This document shows positions 1-13,184 of a stretch of DNA of 64,000 bases, one piece after another (the stretch's first letter is position 1; each line of letters begins with the position of its first letter). The position numbers were made by a program, and so were the translations under genes. Origin of the DNA: Echinococcus granulosus (taxonomy: Eukaryota; Platyhelminthes; Cestoda; Cyclophyllidea; Taeniidae). The notes beneath the pieces are model-generated. The model was not told the DNA's origin. It made no database searches and saw nothing but the letters and a program-made list of their open reading frames with translations. The stretch lies in NCBI RefSeq assembly GCF_000524195.1, contig NW_020170388.1, positions 1,168,576-1,232,575 on the forward strand, given 5' to 3'.

Positions 1-3000
1 GTTAGTGGAGTTTTGCGAAAGAGTGCAAACACAGTCTGATGATAAAAGGCTTTACTGCGATATGAGAGACGGGTGGAGCATCGGTTGTGGAAAAAATAGT
101 GGTAGTTTCTAGTCCACAGTGCAAATCACTCAGCTTAACATGAGAATTAGGCAAACGGTCGCATTTGTTGAATGTCAGGGCAAGTTGTGCGTGTTTTGGT
201 TCATAGCAAAACCAAGATTGGTAGGATGTTCGGATGGATAAAGCCAAATCAAAGGTTATTCCTTATAGAGGCTGCATCCCAAGTATTTAATGGATGCTAA
301 AAGAATTGCACAAAGTTAGCAGCAAGCCGTGTGGAAAATATAGTTTTGTATGTTTAGAAAGCTGAAAATCAGTTTCAACAATAAGCACTTTAACTGTAAT
401 CGGCACTTACATATGATTAACTAAATCGTAAGTTCCTCTCCTACCATTTTTTACATGTATGGTTTGGTTCAAAATTGCGCTTTTAAAACCCATTTTATTA
501 TCATAACTTTATGTGATTTCTAAACCGTTGATCACTCTCGTGTCCACTATAGTTATTAAACAGATGTATTTTATGAAAAAATTAACGCTTTTAGTGTAAG
601 AATAGTTTGATTATTTATTTTGTCCACTAATTCTTAAAGGTATTTGTAATGTGAAGCCATAATTTAGAAAAACGTTTTTACCTTACTAAAGAGAAGAAAA
701 TACTCTAGTTTATTTTATGGAATGCAATGTATATTTTTTAAATACTTCTTTTAGATAGTGAGCGGTCAAATTACGCCAAATTCGTAGGTGAGTGGACTTT
801 ACCAATCTCTATTGAGGGAACTAACACTGTTTTTCCACAAAACCCAGATAATATGCTAATTCCCTTTGCTACAATCACGTAAGATGTCATCCTCTAGTCA
901 GTCTTTTTTGATCCAGGTGCCTAAAACCAGACGGAAAACAGAAGTAAAAAAGGGTTATGCAAATATGAAATGTATGTCAAGTGCATTTAAATTAATTTTT
1001 ATGACCAAAATTATTCCAAAACGCCTTTTAATTTATGAGGGCTTTAAACCCCTAGAGTTTGCAAAATATCATTTTAAATCTAAAAAGTATTTTCTTGGAA
1101 TGAAAACAAGCATGTTTTGAAGCTAAAAAAGGTGTAAATGGAGCTCATACGTAAGCTTATTTTGTAACCTTTACACGGACTCGAAAATCAGCACCCACTG
1201 AAATACAGTGGGAAACATCAGACAGAATTTGCTTTTCTTAAACTATATGCGATTTATGCATGTGCGACTCAGTTTTCAACAAGTCGGTGGTATTAAAAGC
1301 GGTTTAAATCCTTACAGTAAGGGGCCAAATACATATATGCAAATAAATTTATTAATTAGATGGACTGCTATATTAAGTGAGTAAAGTTTCATTCCATTTA
1401 ACGCAAGCCTATTATTTTGCACGCAAAAAATCCACTTGTAAGATGTAAACAGCCTGCTACTTCTAGTTTGAACAGACTGCTTACCTAAACTAAACTGCTA
1501 CTTTTGTTGTTATAAATTCCGTCCAGCCTCTCATTTTTCATCGTATAACAAAATTTTTGTGAAAGAAACTGTAGAGGATTATGTGTTATTTCCCCTGGTT
1601 ATTTTAAAACACTAGTATGAAACCATATTCTGCTACCTTTTTTGTAACTTCTGGTTCCGTTTGAGTCATACCATAAAAGTCTCTTTTTAAACATTCTTTT
1701 GGCCGTTCAAATTTTGACGCTAAATTTATATTATTGTTAGGGTCTTCCCTAACCTCTTTGCCTGTCAAATAATCACAGCTATTTCTTGCATTTTGCCCAT
1801 GCTGATGGAGAGCTTGCTGAGGTAAACGCTATGTTAGTACTGCCTTTATATGTAGATATAATCTTGTGTCTCTGACATCCTTTTCGCTTGCAGAGAGTTA
1901 AACTTCCCCTTCGGTATGATTTAGTGATGTGTTTTGGAACCGTTGCCAACTGCCGCTTTCAACTTGCAGGGCAAGTGACTTGCTGGTTAACATAGATGCA
2001 CGGCATGAACATGAACGACCAGAAGCTAAACATACTCAAAAGGAAATGCGCAATACAAATTTCTAGTAAAATTTAATGGAACAGCTTTACCCCATTTTTT
2101 AAAAGCACTAAACTAGGCAGTTTAAGCTAATTAAAAGGCTGTTTATGGCGTTAAAGTTGCGCCCATTTTGTTCACAAGTTTATTTTACTAGATCATCTTC
2201 TCTATGTCACAACTCATAGTTCAGTGGAATTTTGTTTACTTCCTTTATTCGCCAAATTATCCACTTTGTTGCAATCAATTTATGTCTATGGTGTATTTGA
2301 GATTTTCTTAATGGTTCGTTTTCTCTACTTGAACGAATTTTCACCGGCAAGTTGGAGCAGTGCCTCCCGCATACTTCGCTGAGAAATTGTCTGCATGTGG
2401 AATTCCAAATTTACGTTGAGGACAATTTTGCTACCAATGAAATGATTCTATCGGAGATTAGGGCCAAATCTCATCTCATCAAATGTCTGTGAGATTTACG
2501 TGTATGCCATTTTACGCTGCGTAGTTTCCCTTTTTAAAATATTTAAAATGGATTAACGGTTTATTTAGCTCAATCAAATAAATATACCCTGGAAAACTAG
2601 TTCAAATCCACAGAAATTGCCTAACTTGCAGAACAATTTAAGCTCCACCAATAAATACTATTCATCCTACCTTCTACTTTTGTTGAAATTTTGCTGAAAA
2701 ATTCGGTACTTCTCATGCAATTGGGAAATTGTGGGGTTATACTTTTTGACCTTGCTTACTATTAATCCATTCTCAGCGTTGTTTCATGAGCATCTTTATT
2801 TCCAACTTACTTGTTTAGCTTAACGTCATCCTTTATAATAGCTTCGATAAAGGTGTCGGTATAGAAATTTAGCACCTGATTTAGTTTAAATGGTTATTCC
2901 TTAAACATATTTATCAAACTGTCCAAAGGGCAGAAAATAATTATGGATGTTAATTTAGTGCTTTCTAACCCCATACTCAGAATTTGTAATCTTCCTATAG

Positions 3001-6000
3001 GGCGAATTTTATTTTTACACGCTACTAGTACTCCTTTTTCCTACTGAAAAGTAAAATAGGGAATTGTTCCTTTCACTCGAACCTAATCAAACTGCAGATT
3101 TAGTAATTGTCTTCAGATTGTAATGAAGGTGGGCGGGTAGGTAAGCGAATGAGTGGACATTGTCAACGTTTATCTTTCTCGAAGCCAAGTGTCTTGAACC
3201 ATCCCATAGCTCCAAATTTTCCTCGCGATTTGGGGACTGCTTACCATGGTTTTAACTGCGCTTACAATGAAAACCATTATGTTGAAAGCGTCACGTCTGT
3301 AGTTCCCGAGGGGTCTTAGCCACTTGCTCAAACTCTTCTACTAAAGGAAGCCCCGTAAATACTCATTAAAGCAGAAATCTCGTTGTGCCAGGTTTAGCAT
3401 CCGGAGACCAATTTTTATCATGGAACACTCATTAGTTGGCTTCAGGGCCAGATCCGCGTAAGGAGACGAGGCAGCATAAGGCAAAACTCCCGCTTCATAA
3501 AATCAAGTTTCAGTCAACAGAAGTCACCTCCACTTGGAAGAACATGGCTTCGATAACGTGCAGAGATACTGGAGTATTCTTGGGACCATATGACAGCCTT
3601 ACAGGAGCTGTTTACGATATCTTGTCTACTTAGAAGCTGCTGTTTTAGTGACGCTCGACTAAAGGCTGCATGCAAGGACACTAACAGTAGTCCAGTACTG
3701 ACCGTTATTGCTCTTCTTAAGACACTAAATCAACATAATCTTTGAACATGTAACCATTCTAAGCTGCAATATACGTTAACCTGAGAAATTACTAAAATTT
3801 TTGGTGCTTATTCAACCTCATTAATCCCCACATAGTATGGCATCACTTATATGGAATAAAGGGTGGTCCGAATTCCCAGATCAATGCTATTTCATTCTAC
3901 TATTTATTAAAGTAAATTCAATCAGCAATATGGGAATTGGCTCTTTTATCGTCATTCACCTGTTGTGCCATCAACTTAGAGTTAAGCATGCGTTCCAGAC
4001 TCGTTGCAATCAATTCTTCTCGGTGAAGTAGTCTACTCTGAAGCCTTACATCTCTTAAAATGCTGAGACTAAAAGCTTACAAACTAACTGACTTCTCATT
4101 GTTTAGGAATCATTTAAATAAAATGGCGTTATAGCAGAACTCACTGAGCCTTTAAAAAGTAGGATATTTATGGTTCAATATCCTATTTATCAGCTAATTT
4201 ATATCTGATGATTAGATATAGTTGCATGAGTTAAAATTTAGAAATCAACCTTTCCAGCCTTTCAGTGATAAAAAAGATATTTGGGTTGTTGTAATTACTA
4301 CTTGTTACCATCCAATCAAAATGAGTGAAGTCCGTTGAAAATGACCATTAAACCAATATGCCACGTGATCAATCCTTTTTGCATGAAAAATGGACTAAAT
4401 CCTCTATTTTTAGAATTCAGTAGACTTCATATCATCCCTCTTCCCATCACATCAGCAGTTCCAAAATAACTGGGGTTGTGTCGTATCTGTAAGGTGCAGA
4501 TGATAAAAGAAATAAGGGAATCTTACTTATTATTATTCAGAGGGAGAGCGAATTTCCCACACTTTACAATGCTCTTACAGTGGCAGAAAATGTCAGAGTT
4601 GTAAAAATTACTTCCTTTCTTACGAAAGGCCCTGGCTATTTTTATTTAATCTTTTCATGCGATTTTATACAATTCTCCTAGAACAGGATTTGCCGTTTGA
4701 GATTCATTTGATTAAATGACAAGTGTATAAACATCTAAGTCTCTTAAGTAATAGTCACATGCAGTTGCTTTGGATTTCTTTTTGATTTAAACACAACATT
4801 GGTGATGTCAAAGAAGAAATTCTTAAAGTAACGTTTAAAATTACTTAGCTGACAAATAAGTATTTCGATGACCTTCTTTACAGTTATGCGCACTTTTACC
4901 TAATTATTTGTCCAAAAACGACAATTGGCACATATTTATTGTTCTGAAGACTAAAAAATGAGTATTCTTTGATAGTATTTGAATATTTTATTGTACCAAG
5001 TGCTACTACATAAGCTGGGAACACTTAAGAGAATTAGGAATATGGCTTAAGATGCCAAAATTATAGGATAAAAATAGGTTTAATAATAAAAATCTTGTTT
5101 GAGAAGACTTCCAGGAAGTTTGAGTTGTAGAAGCATACTTGAATGAATAAATGTCAAAAAGTTAAGAAACGTTCTCGACTCATATGTTGTGACTTATCTT
5201 ACTTTTGTCAAACTCTATTTTCCTTGAAAAGGAGAGAAATCTGGGGTAGCAGTGACTGGTCACTGCTTGTCTTATTCTCTCCCTGTCCGGCAAATCTGCT
5301 GGCCTCCCAGCTTTACACAACAGTTTTCATCCGGTATTAAAACGGTCCATAAAACTAATGCGATTTAATGAAGAAAAACATATTTTTTTATATTTTTTGA
5401 AAGCCAGATAATGTTGAGAAAAACATATTGTCTCTGGGAATAGTTTAAAACGATACCATAGGAATGTAACGGCTTGGTAGTAAAAGATCACTTTAGACGT
5501 TCAGCTATAAGCAAAGTTACGAAGAATGAAGAAAAAAGGCCTGAGAAAGTTCAAAAAATTAGAACAACGGAAAGGATACATATGTATTTGAATTGCCTAT
5601 GCGATGGTTCATGACAGGCCTATGGTTACAGGGGCTTGCAAGATTAAATATGTCGGAGAAACTTAGCCTCAAATATAAGTAAAGTTTAGCGGTAAAATAC
5701 TCTGCAAGATGCAGAATTTAAAATTCTAATTCGTAATCTTTTGTAACGAAACACACACCATCGAATCCAATTTTTGCCAAGGTCTAGTCCTATAAGCAAA
5801 AACCCCAGTCTAAGCCGTCTTTATAACGGTCACAAAGTTATTTTCAACCCCTCTCTTTATTTTGCATGTAATTATTGGATGATAACATTAAGATGTGGCT
5901 ATCACTACTTGGGCAAAAGTATTTTTTGGGATTGGGATAAAATGTTGCTTTTCTCTTACACTTTTTTTCATTTTAAATGCAAATCTCCTTTTCGATTATG

Positions 6001-7979
6001 CCTGCAGAATGAGGCATGAGTTCTTACGCTGTCTTGAAAAAAGCACAGCATCCTGCTTGCACATTTACCAGTTCCGGCTTTTCTAAAAAAAGCTTTCCCA
6101 TGTACTCGTTCGTACCGCATTGGTTAGACAGATCTAAGCCATTTTTTGACCTTAAACAAGCAGAGAATTTCCACTGCATGATGCTAATCATTTAGGAATG
6201 AATTCATGCATGCCTTAGAAGTGTGAGTTGGGTATTGAGTGGATCCTTGGGAGAATAATACAAACGCATTTGTCCTCTTAATGAATACTGGAATAAGCGC
6301 TGGGACTATTTCTCTTTAGAAGTAAATTAGTCAACAAGCTATCCCTCCTGATGCTTCGAAAAGCAACATTCATTACATTGATCGTGTTTTAAAGGATTTA
6401 TTTTTTTCGATGCACGTGATACCCATCTACTTAACTTCCACGATAGCTTTTTAAGTCACGTATGAACAAACTAATTATTTCGTCCCTCCCACTGAATGTA
6501 ACTGAAGCTGCTCTTTATAGATTAGTCCCAAATGATTTTGCTTAACAGCTACTAATAATTCTTAGCTATCATTAAGAAAGCTTTTGCGTTTCTTAAATTA
6601 TGAAGACATTTAAAGAGTCTGGAAGTGGCATCCCCGGCTGAAAAATCATACACGTGTGCTGCCGTTATTATATCTTGCGATTTGTTCTCTTAATATGACA
6701 CCTAAAATACGGGGATGTATTTGGAATTCGGCCTTACTAAATGGCTTTCCAACTGCCATTCTTATGTATTCCCACTTTATTTTGCCCGATACATACAGGG
6801 TTATGTGTTAAAACCGACAAAACACACCATAACAATGATAAATGTAATCCTAATAATTTATATTACAGTGTTTAAACTCATGGTTAGACTGCAATATGAG
6901 ATCTCTAAAAGACGATTACATTCAGTTTGTTCTCTAAGCGTCTAAAATAGTTTTCGATAAATTAAAGCCGTCAGATGGAATTTCTCACTTGTTGAACTAG
7001 AAAGACTGTAAAAACGGCTAGGATATTCGCACACCGTCAATGAAAAACAAAAGTTTAGAAAAGGTGGTGTGCCAGTGTTTGCCAAAATATTTAATAAGAT
7101 AGAAGCGTAAATATTTGTTTCGTCGACTTAACACAGTCGAAGACTTCTAAATGAATAGAAGTACCACTTTTACAAATAAATAAATCAAACATTTGCATAT
7201 TTTTTTCCGTAAATGAATTTTTTATGAGCTGGACTTAACCACATATCACTAATTCTAGTTTGATTAATTATTCGGATTTCTATTTGGGCGGGTTTTGAGC
7301 AATTTGCAATCTGCGTTGAAAAACACCAGTGTCACTAAATAACCAAAACATCTTAAAGAGCCTTAAATGGAAGTTGAAGAATGTACTAACCACAAACGGA
7401 AAGATGAAGGGCCTATACACATATGCGCTCTCCATTTAGATATTTTTCAACCTTCCGTTTGCAAGATTTTTAGACTTATACTAGTGCGCATTTCAACTGG
7501 CGAACCGGAGTTTCGAAATCTCATTCACTACTGAATTTTCAGCAATCAGTTTCGTTTAATTCTAACAATGCTTTGTCGGCGTGGGTACCGATCAAATCTC
7601 GACTGCCTCTTGGACAGTTGAAAATGTTTCCTAGAGGTTTTTTGCTTAAGAACTTATGATATAAGTCTCGTCAAGTAATACTTGAAATCGAAATTTTAAA
7701 TACTTATATAGATAACTGCAAGGTCGCTCGTGATTTGTACTGCAATTTGCATAATACACATTTTTTGAAGTTCTCAATTTTTCAGCTCTAAAATGTGAAT
7801 CAGCTTGAAAACTCGTGTCGTTTTAAAGGCTCGTTTAATTAAGCATATCTGATCCTATATTTCTTGACATTTCTTGCCTAAATTCAATTTGAGATTTCGC
7901 ACAACCCGTTTAAAATTTACCAGCCGCCTAAAAATTTAGGTTTTGTCTACACAAACAGTCCATTTTCAGAAGATTTTAG
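1..7979. other. AT-rich intergenic DNA, no gene recognised
   Basis: Long AT-rich stretch downstream of the glutamate synthase gene. Short open frames, such as 866-1120 (+), 3107-3319 (+), 3436-3633 (+) and 2-247 (-), carry no motif I recognise. They are about the length expected by chance, and none shows linked splice sites. No tRNA, satellite or mobile element was recognised. An exon of a neighbouring gene could be hidden here if its family is unfamiliar. Confidence 0.6.
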
Positions 7980-8345
7980 GCTGTGGTGAATGGTTGGTAT
8001 TAGCAGCAATGGAACGAGTGCTTCATTTTACACTGCCCAACCGGGGAAGAAGTCAAAGCTTTCTGGCAAAGACGCCTACTTAAAGTGTACACGAACTGCC
8101 CACCATACGGCGATGTAGAAAGGCCACCTATACTTTGATGTAGCTAACTGGTATGCGGGCGGCTGGTGTCTAAACCATAAATGCGCTTCGATAAAGCGTC
8201 ATACGTGAGTCACCCATAGCCAGGGTCACCGCGGCTGTCAGGGCTGAGGTCACGCATAATTTGCATGTGTGGGCCTCTTCTACCCACGCCTGCACATGCC
8301 TGTTGGGCATTAGTGTGATGAGATGATCACCCCCACAAAGCTAAT
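7980..8345. other. GC-rich patch of unknown nature
   Basis: About 360 bp visibly richer in G+C than the DNA on either side, with several CpG-containing words and sharp transitions back to AT-rich sequence. No long open frame, terminal repeat or RNA fold was recognised. It could be a diverged interspersed repeat, a CpG-rich regulatory element or a gene relic. I see no second copy in this window. Confidence 0.4.
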
Positions 8346-9479
8346 ATATCGGCTAATTTTCGGCTTTGCTCAAGTGATTTTGTGTGACTTCCATTTTTAC
8401 AAATATGTGACTGATTTGGTTATAATATTCCTTGGTCTCAATGGTCCTAATTTTTCACTTAACCTTTTAAATACCTTCTTTCTGGTTAAATAGTAAATAC
8501 AGTTAAGGCCCCATTTCAACTGAAGCAAAAGGCGTCTGACACCTTTTCAATAACTAAACCTAAACCTGCTAAACGGATACAACCTTGTTTTTTTCATCAG
8601 CCATCTTTCAAAAAATGCAATGACCTATTGTGGTGAAGCTTCTGAATGAAAGGAAACAAAATCATCGTAGTTCCATTCAAATAGTCCATTTGATCTAATT
8701 TTGGAAACAATGGTATATATTTTATACAAGGCGAATTTTGAATATAATTCGACATTTTCTTATACTAATAATGTGTAATGCACGACATATATCTAAAACG
8801 AACCTGATTTTTCTGATAGATTCACTTCAAAAGCTAATTTATCAAAAATACCATTTGTCTTTTCATGTTTCTTCCACTTTGTTAAAAACGTGTGCTGAGG
8901 ATATTCAAGTTAATACACTTTATTTTTTCGGAAGTATATGAATTTTTTTAGGCATATGTTTTCCGATCATGTAAACATTTAGACGTAAAACGTAAACTAT
9001 TTGCGGGTGTAATGAAAATTTATTATCCCATTCAGACGCGAAAAACTTGTGGTAAAAGTGCAAATCTCTACAAACAGTCGAGAAATCTAAATGAGTTCCA
9101 CGCATAATGTTTGTTAAAATATCAAAGCAGACTGTTCGATGATATGATTATATCAATTCTCGATACTTATAAGGGACGCATTTAAAATCCATCGAGAGTA
9201 TTTAAAATGCCGAAATAGACCTTAAATATTATTTATTATTCATGCATAACTAGTAACGAAGAAGTTGAGGATTTATTGTCCAATGCATACGAGTGAATAT
9301 ATGGCCAACCTTATTTAATTTACTGCTGCTTTTAAGAATCATTTAGGGAGGGGCAAGTAGAAGTTCGCAATCGAAGACAGGATAAAGTAAGAATACAAGG
9401 AAAAGCACAATATGATGATATTTTTGTTAAAATTTGTGCAATTAATCTTATAGGCTGGTAGATGCAAATAAATTCCTAT
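8346..9479. other. AT-rich intergenic DNA
   Basis: AT-rich sequence between the GC-rich patch and the terminal-repeat element. Small open frames at 8738-8941 (+) and 8920-9105 (-) have no recognisable product. Nothing else seen. Confidence 0.6.
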
Positions 9480-9676
9480 TGTAATACGATGGCGGTTTAT
9501 CCCTCGATATTGGTGAGGCCCCACTTTTGGACTTCCGAATTTGCCTTCTTGTACCTCAGTGGGTGAGCTGGCCTTTGGGCCATGCCAGTAGCCCGAACAC
9601 CTTCTCTCTGCTGAGTATACATATTCTGCCCGAGTAGTGTCTTCTTTCGTCTTCAGAGAAGTCTTGGGACGCCACA
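9480..9676 (-). repeat. 3' terminal repeat of TRIM-like element 1
   Basis: 197-bp terminal repeat, downstream copy on the minus strand. It aligns without gaps to 10273-10469. The boundaries were set where similarity between the copies stops and where the TG...CA ends fall. Confidence 0.8.
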
Positions 9677-10272
9677 TTGGTGGCAGTGGAAAGCGAACCC
9701 GATCCTAAAGGCTGTATATCCTGATTTTCACTTCTGCGTGTACACCTCAGCGGAGTTGAAGAAGTACATATGCTACAGATGGGAGAACGGTGATGACCCC
9801 TAATGGAAGGGTTGAAGTTGACGTCTACCTTCGGCATTTATCCCAGTCCCGTGTTCTGCAGAAAAGCTATTAACAACTGAAGCAACACTAGCCGTAAACC
9901 GTCTGGAAGTTTCGTTACAGGCTTCCCCTGCCCTCTAAAGTGGAAACAACGTGGCAAGGAGGAACAGACGCGAAACCCTCCCATGGACCTGCCAGTGTTC
10001 CTACATCTATCTATGGACAGGCATAATGGCCGGCGAAATTCCCCATTTCTGAATCAAGTTTCCAAAGCGGACGAAACTCCAGATCCAGTTAAGTTGCCAA
10101 GAGGGATCAATGACTTTGAGGTCGAGTATCTCCTCAGTTGCACGATAATTTGGTGACTGGCACGGCCGGGTAGCGGGTGTTTCTTTACAGCACCGACTAC
10201 ATTGTGATGGCTGACGCGGGAGGTTGACATGTGGGAGCGCCGGGGACGACGGTCAAAAGAGGAGGGAGGCTA
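9677..10272 (-). other. Internal region of TRIM-like element 1
   Basis: 596 bp between the terminal repeats, GC-richer than the flanks. An open frame at 9556-9837 (-) runs from here into the 3' repeat but shows no known domain. Several blocks match the interior of the 61-62 kb element, for example GTCGTCCCCGG near the 5' end and TTGTTAATAG near the 3' end. Conservation is in nucleotide words with many indels, not in a shared reading frame. Confidence 0.65.
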
Positions 10273-10469
10273 TGTAATACGATGGTGATTTATCCTTCGG
10301 TATTGGTGAGGCGCCACTTTTGGACTTTTGAATTTGCCTTCCTGTACCTCACTGGGTGGGCTAGCCTTTGGGCCATGCCAGTAGTCCAAACACCTTCTCT
10401 GTGCTGAATACATATATTCTGCCCGAGTATTGTCTTCTTTCGTCTTCAGGGAAGTCTCGGAACGCCACA
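10273..10469 (-). repeat. 5' terminal repeat of TRIM-like element 1
   Basis: 197-bp terminal repeat, upstream copy on the minus strand, about 89 percent identical to 9480-9676. An open frame at 10270-10515 (-) crosses it and resembles the frame in the other copy only because the DNA is repeated. Confidence 0.8.
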
Positions 10470-12928
10470 CTACTGTAACACCCTTGCTAATGTTGTGTAA
10501 AACAAAGTAGATCATTTTACTTTATTTTGAAGTTGAATCAGTTTAAGAGGGCGTGTATACAACCAAGAAAATATTAATGGATATATCACAGACTAATCTT
10601 CTCGTTGAAACATTTCATACGCAGAACAAATCTGTCTATGAAGAGGTTGTAAGCTGCAGTAAATATTTTTCTAAGAATTGAGTGATATTTTCTCCTTCTT
10701 ATGATTTTGTAATTTTAATTAAAAACCAATCGTATCACTAAGTGCAGCATATAATTTTAGCATTATTTTGAACAGCCTTGATTTTGTTATATTTTATTTT
10801 TCTTAAGTAATTACTTCTCCAAATTAGCGTTCTGAGTCATCACTGAGGACACAATTAGGGATACCAGTACCAAGAGGACTTAGTATTATCAAATGGAGGA
10901 CCCTCATGACCACAGTGGAGACCGAAAAAGTCAAATAGTTAAATGTAGGATCAAAACAAATGGTGCTGCGTTACTTTGCTTCCTTATTTCTCCAAGCCTA
11001 GTTTCAATCCCCTTCCCTGACCACTCTCCAATTTCCGGGCATTGAAATATGGTAAATACTTTAAACACTACCCGCAGACTAAAAACGGCGGTGAAAAAAT
11101 CTTCACGGAGGTGGCAAGAAACACTTGAGCGTTTACACAATGTGAATTCATACATTCCAGTACAAAACAATTATGCGTGAGATATACTTTACATTTGTAT
11201 TAACACGATATTTAGACTGGAAAAAATGTTTAAATAATACTTCTTTCTAAAAGGGACGGACTTATGATTAGCGGAGTGCTTTTCCCTTAAGCGCTGACAA
11301 CGCCTGCGGAATCTGGCGCTCTCGAGCTGTCTTAATAGCAGCAGAACTTATTGCTGTGTTGTCACTGACAAATTGATGGGCGCCTTCGGAGGAATTGTAA
11401 CATAAAGACATCCTACTGTGGAGGAGCGCTCTATCATTGTATTGTAACCAAACCCTTCTGTATATACGAGTTGAATCCTTATTTAGGCTTAACTTTGCCA
11501 CACTACCCGTTTTCGTGAGCAAATCACAAATATCCCTAAACTCCTGGTTATGATGGTGTCGGAACTGACCTACAACCTGTCACCAGCCACTAGCAATAAG
11601 ACAGAGCTGTCACATATTTTTGGATATATTGTTATTGAGAAAATATTCCCTTCTCGCACCTACGGTATACACAACTTCACTTTTATTGAAACACTCTTGC
11701 TAAATTAACCACCCTCGTAGTTCACAATGCAGTAACTCAATGAAATCGTTTAGAGATATGTTCAAAACCACAAATCACAGTAAGCACTTTTTCACAAAAA
11801 AATTTTTAGCAAAATGGGGATTCTCCGCAAAGAGCAGTTTGTATTCGAAAGTGGAGTCACAGTGATCGGGACAAGGTGGATGATTAGAGGTCAATTTTTA
11901 ATTCAGTCAGACAGATCCAGTAAAGCGAACCATATTTTATTAGAAAAAAAGACCAAGTTCTATCAAGTGGTTGTTGCTTATCAAGTTTAACTCTTTCTCA
12001 AATGGTCAAACCATTTGTCGATACGGTTGACAGCATGTTATGTAGCATTCCATAATAGAAAGCATGGGACATGGATTTTTAGCTCCCACGTATTTTTCAC
12101 CGTTTGGAAAGCATAAACTTGTTTTTATCAGGGTCAACGCATTTAATGAGGATGCACGATTTGTGGAGGCTCACGGTAATTACCGTTAAATTTAGCTAAA
12201 ATTCTCACCATGTACAGCCAACAAATTTCCTAGTCAGGGCTGTGAACATTGTGATCAAAAGTGTAAGCGCACGGCTTTACTAGAGTTTATATTGAATGCA
12301 TTTTTTGGCATATGTCTTTTTAGATTAGAAGAATAATGTATTTACCTAAATATGGTCCCATTTTTATTAAATAACGTTGCCACTTGGTATAGGCCAACCA
12401 TTGATCCAGCATTTCTTGAACTATTTTACCAAGAGGCAAAATACCCCTATCACTGCCTCTTAGACCTGCAAAACTACTAGACGGTGCAATTCATCTATCG
12501 GCGTCAGCATCATGACACCTAAGTTAAACTGATTTTTAAGACGCGGGTTTTTACATTTATAGTAAATTTATCTGCGACGATGTGTAAATTCCTGCCAACA
12601 ATCAACTTTGTTTAATGAGGAAGTTTACGTTTTAAAAGTAGAAGTTAACGGTCAAGACAAAGCATAACCTAAATAAGCTTTACAAATGACAATTGAAAAT
12701 ATCATAATAAACTTGAGGGCAAACCACTTAGCAAAGTATGACAAATGAACTTTCTCTACATTCATTTTCATCGCTTTAGAGCCGAGGTGACGGAATTGGG
12801 TAAGAATTTGCACCTTCTTTCCGAGCATTGATAAACTATTGGGAGATTGATTGTTGGTTCTGTTCTCTTAGGCTGATAAGAAGTAGATCTCTTGTATTGT
12901 TAATTCCATCATATGTTAGCAAAAACAC
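10470..12928. other. Intergenic DNA with one GC-richer patch
   Basis: Mostly AT-rich. The segment near 11260-11600 is less AT-rich and contains an 84-residue open frame on the minus strand (11268-11522) that I cannot assign. It may be a fragment of an old repeat. Another frame at 10931-11170 (-) is also unassigned. No splice-linked coding structure was found. Confidence 0.5.
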
Positions 12929-13184
12929 TTCACTTTAAGTTTTACAATCCAAAAGCACCTACTGATAAATTATCTGATAAGGCGTAAGGGTAAAAAGACG
13001 GGCAGAAAATGAGGCATTCCAAGTACTTCCTAAAAAATACTGTTACGAAATATCTACACTCTGCTCCAGTTTAGGCTTAAAGAGAGAAAAAGTGGGAAGT
13101 ACGCATAAGAAATGGTGCATACGACAATCTTCTCGTTCGATGGTCTCAGAATCCATCTTCTTATAAGGAATGACACAAGAATAT
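12929..13184. repeat. Exact 256-bp direct repeat, copy 1
   Basis: Letter-for-letter the same as 16912-17167 over all 256 positions, with unrelated sequence immediately on both sides. It lies outside the gene, while copy 2 lies inside the last intron. No terminal repeats or open frame mark it as a mobile element. It could be a very recent local duplication or an assembly artefact. Confidence 0.95.

Larger units (their letters stand above)
9480..10469 (-). mobile_element. TRIM-like element 1 (990 bp, 197-bp terminal direct repeats)
   Basis: Two direct repeats of exactly 197 bp (9480-9676 and 10273-10469) flank 596 bp. Read on the minus strand each repeat begins TGTGGCG and ends ATTACA, the TG...CA ends usual for long terminal repeats. 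The repeats match at roughly 89 percent by hand count (about 21 differences). The internal part has no recognisable gag, reverse transcriptase or integrase, so the element must be non-autonomous. The layout fits terminal-repeat retrotransposons in miniature (TRIMs), known from plants and, as I recall, from taeniid tapeworms. No convincing tRNA primer site or polypurine tract was seen, which weakens the retrotransposon reading. Flanking bases next to the ends read GTAG and ATAG on the minus strand, a possible decayed 4-bp target duplication. A related element lies at 61041-62040. Confidence 0.75.

Noticed and set aside
2560..2625. tRNA-like A-box and B-box words (TTTAGCTCAATC and AGTTCAAATCC)
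   Set aside because: Neither the acceptor nor the D-arm stems pair, and the stretch is simply AT-rich.
9339..10515. A protein family encoded by the two similar minus frames at 9339-9677 and 10270-10515
   Set aside because: The likeness comes from the DNA being a 197-bp terminal repeat. The frame is not kept in the diverged copies at 61-62 kb.
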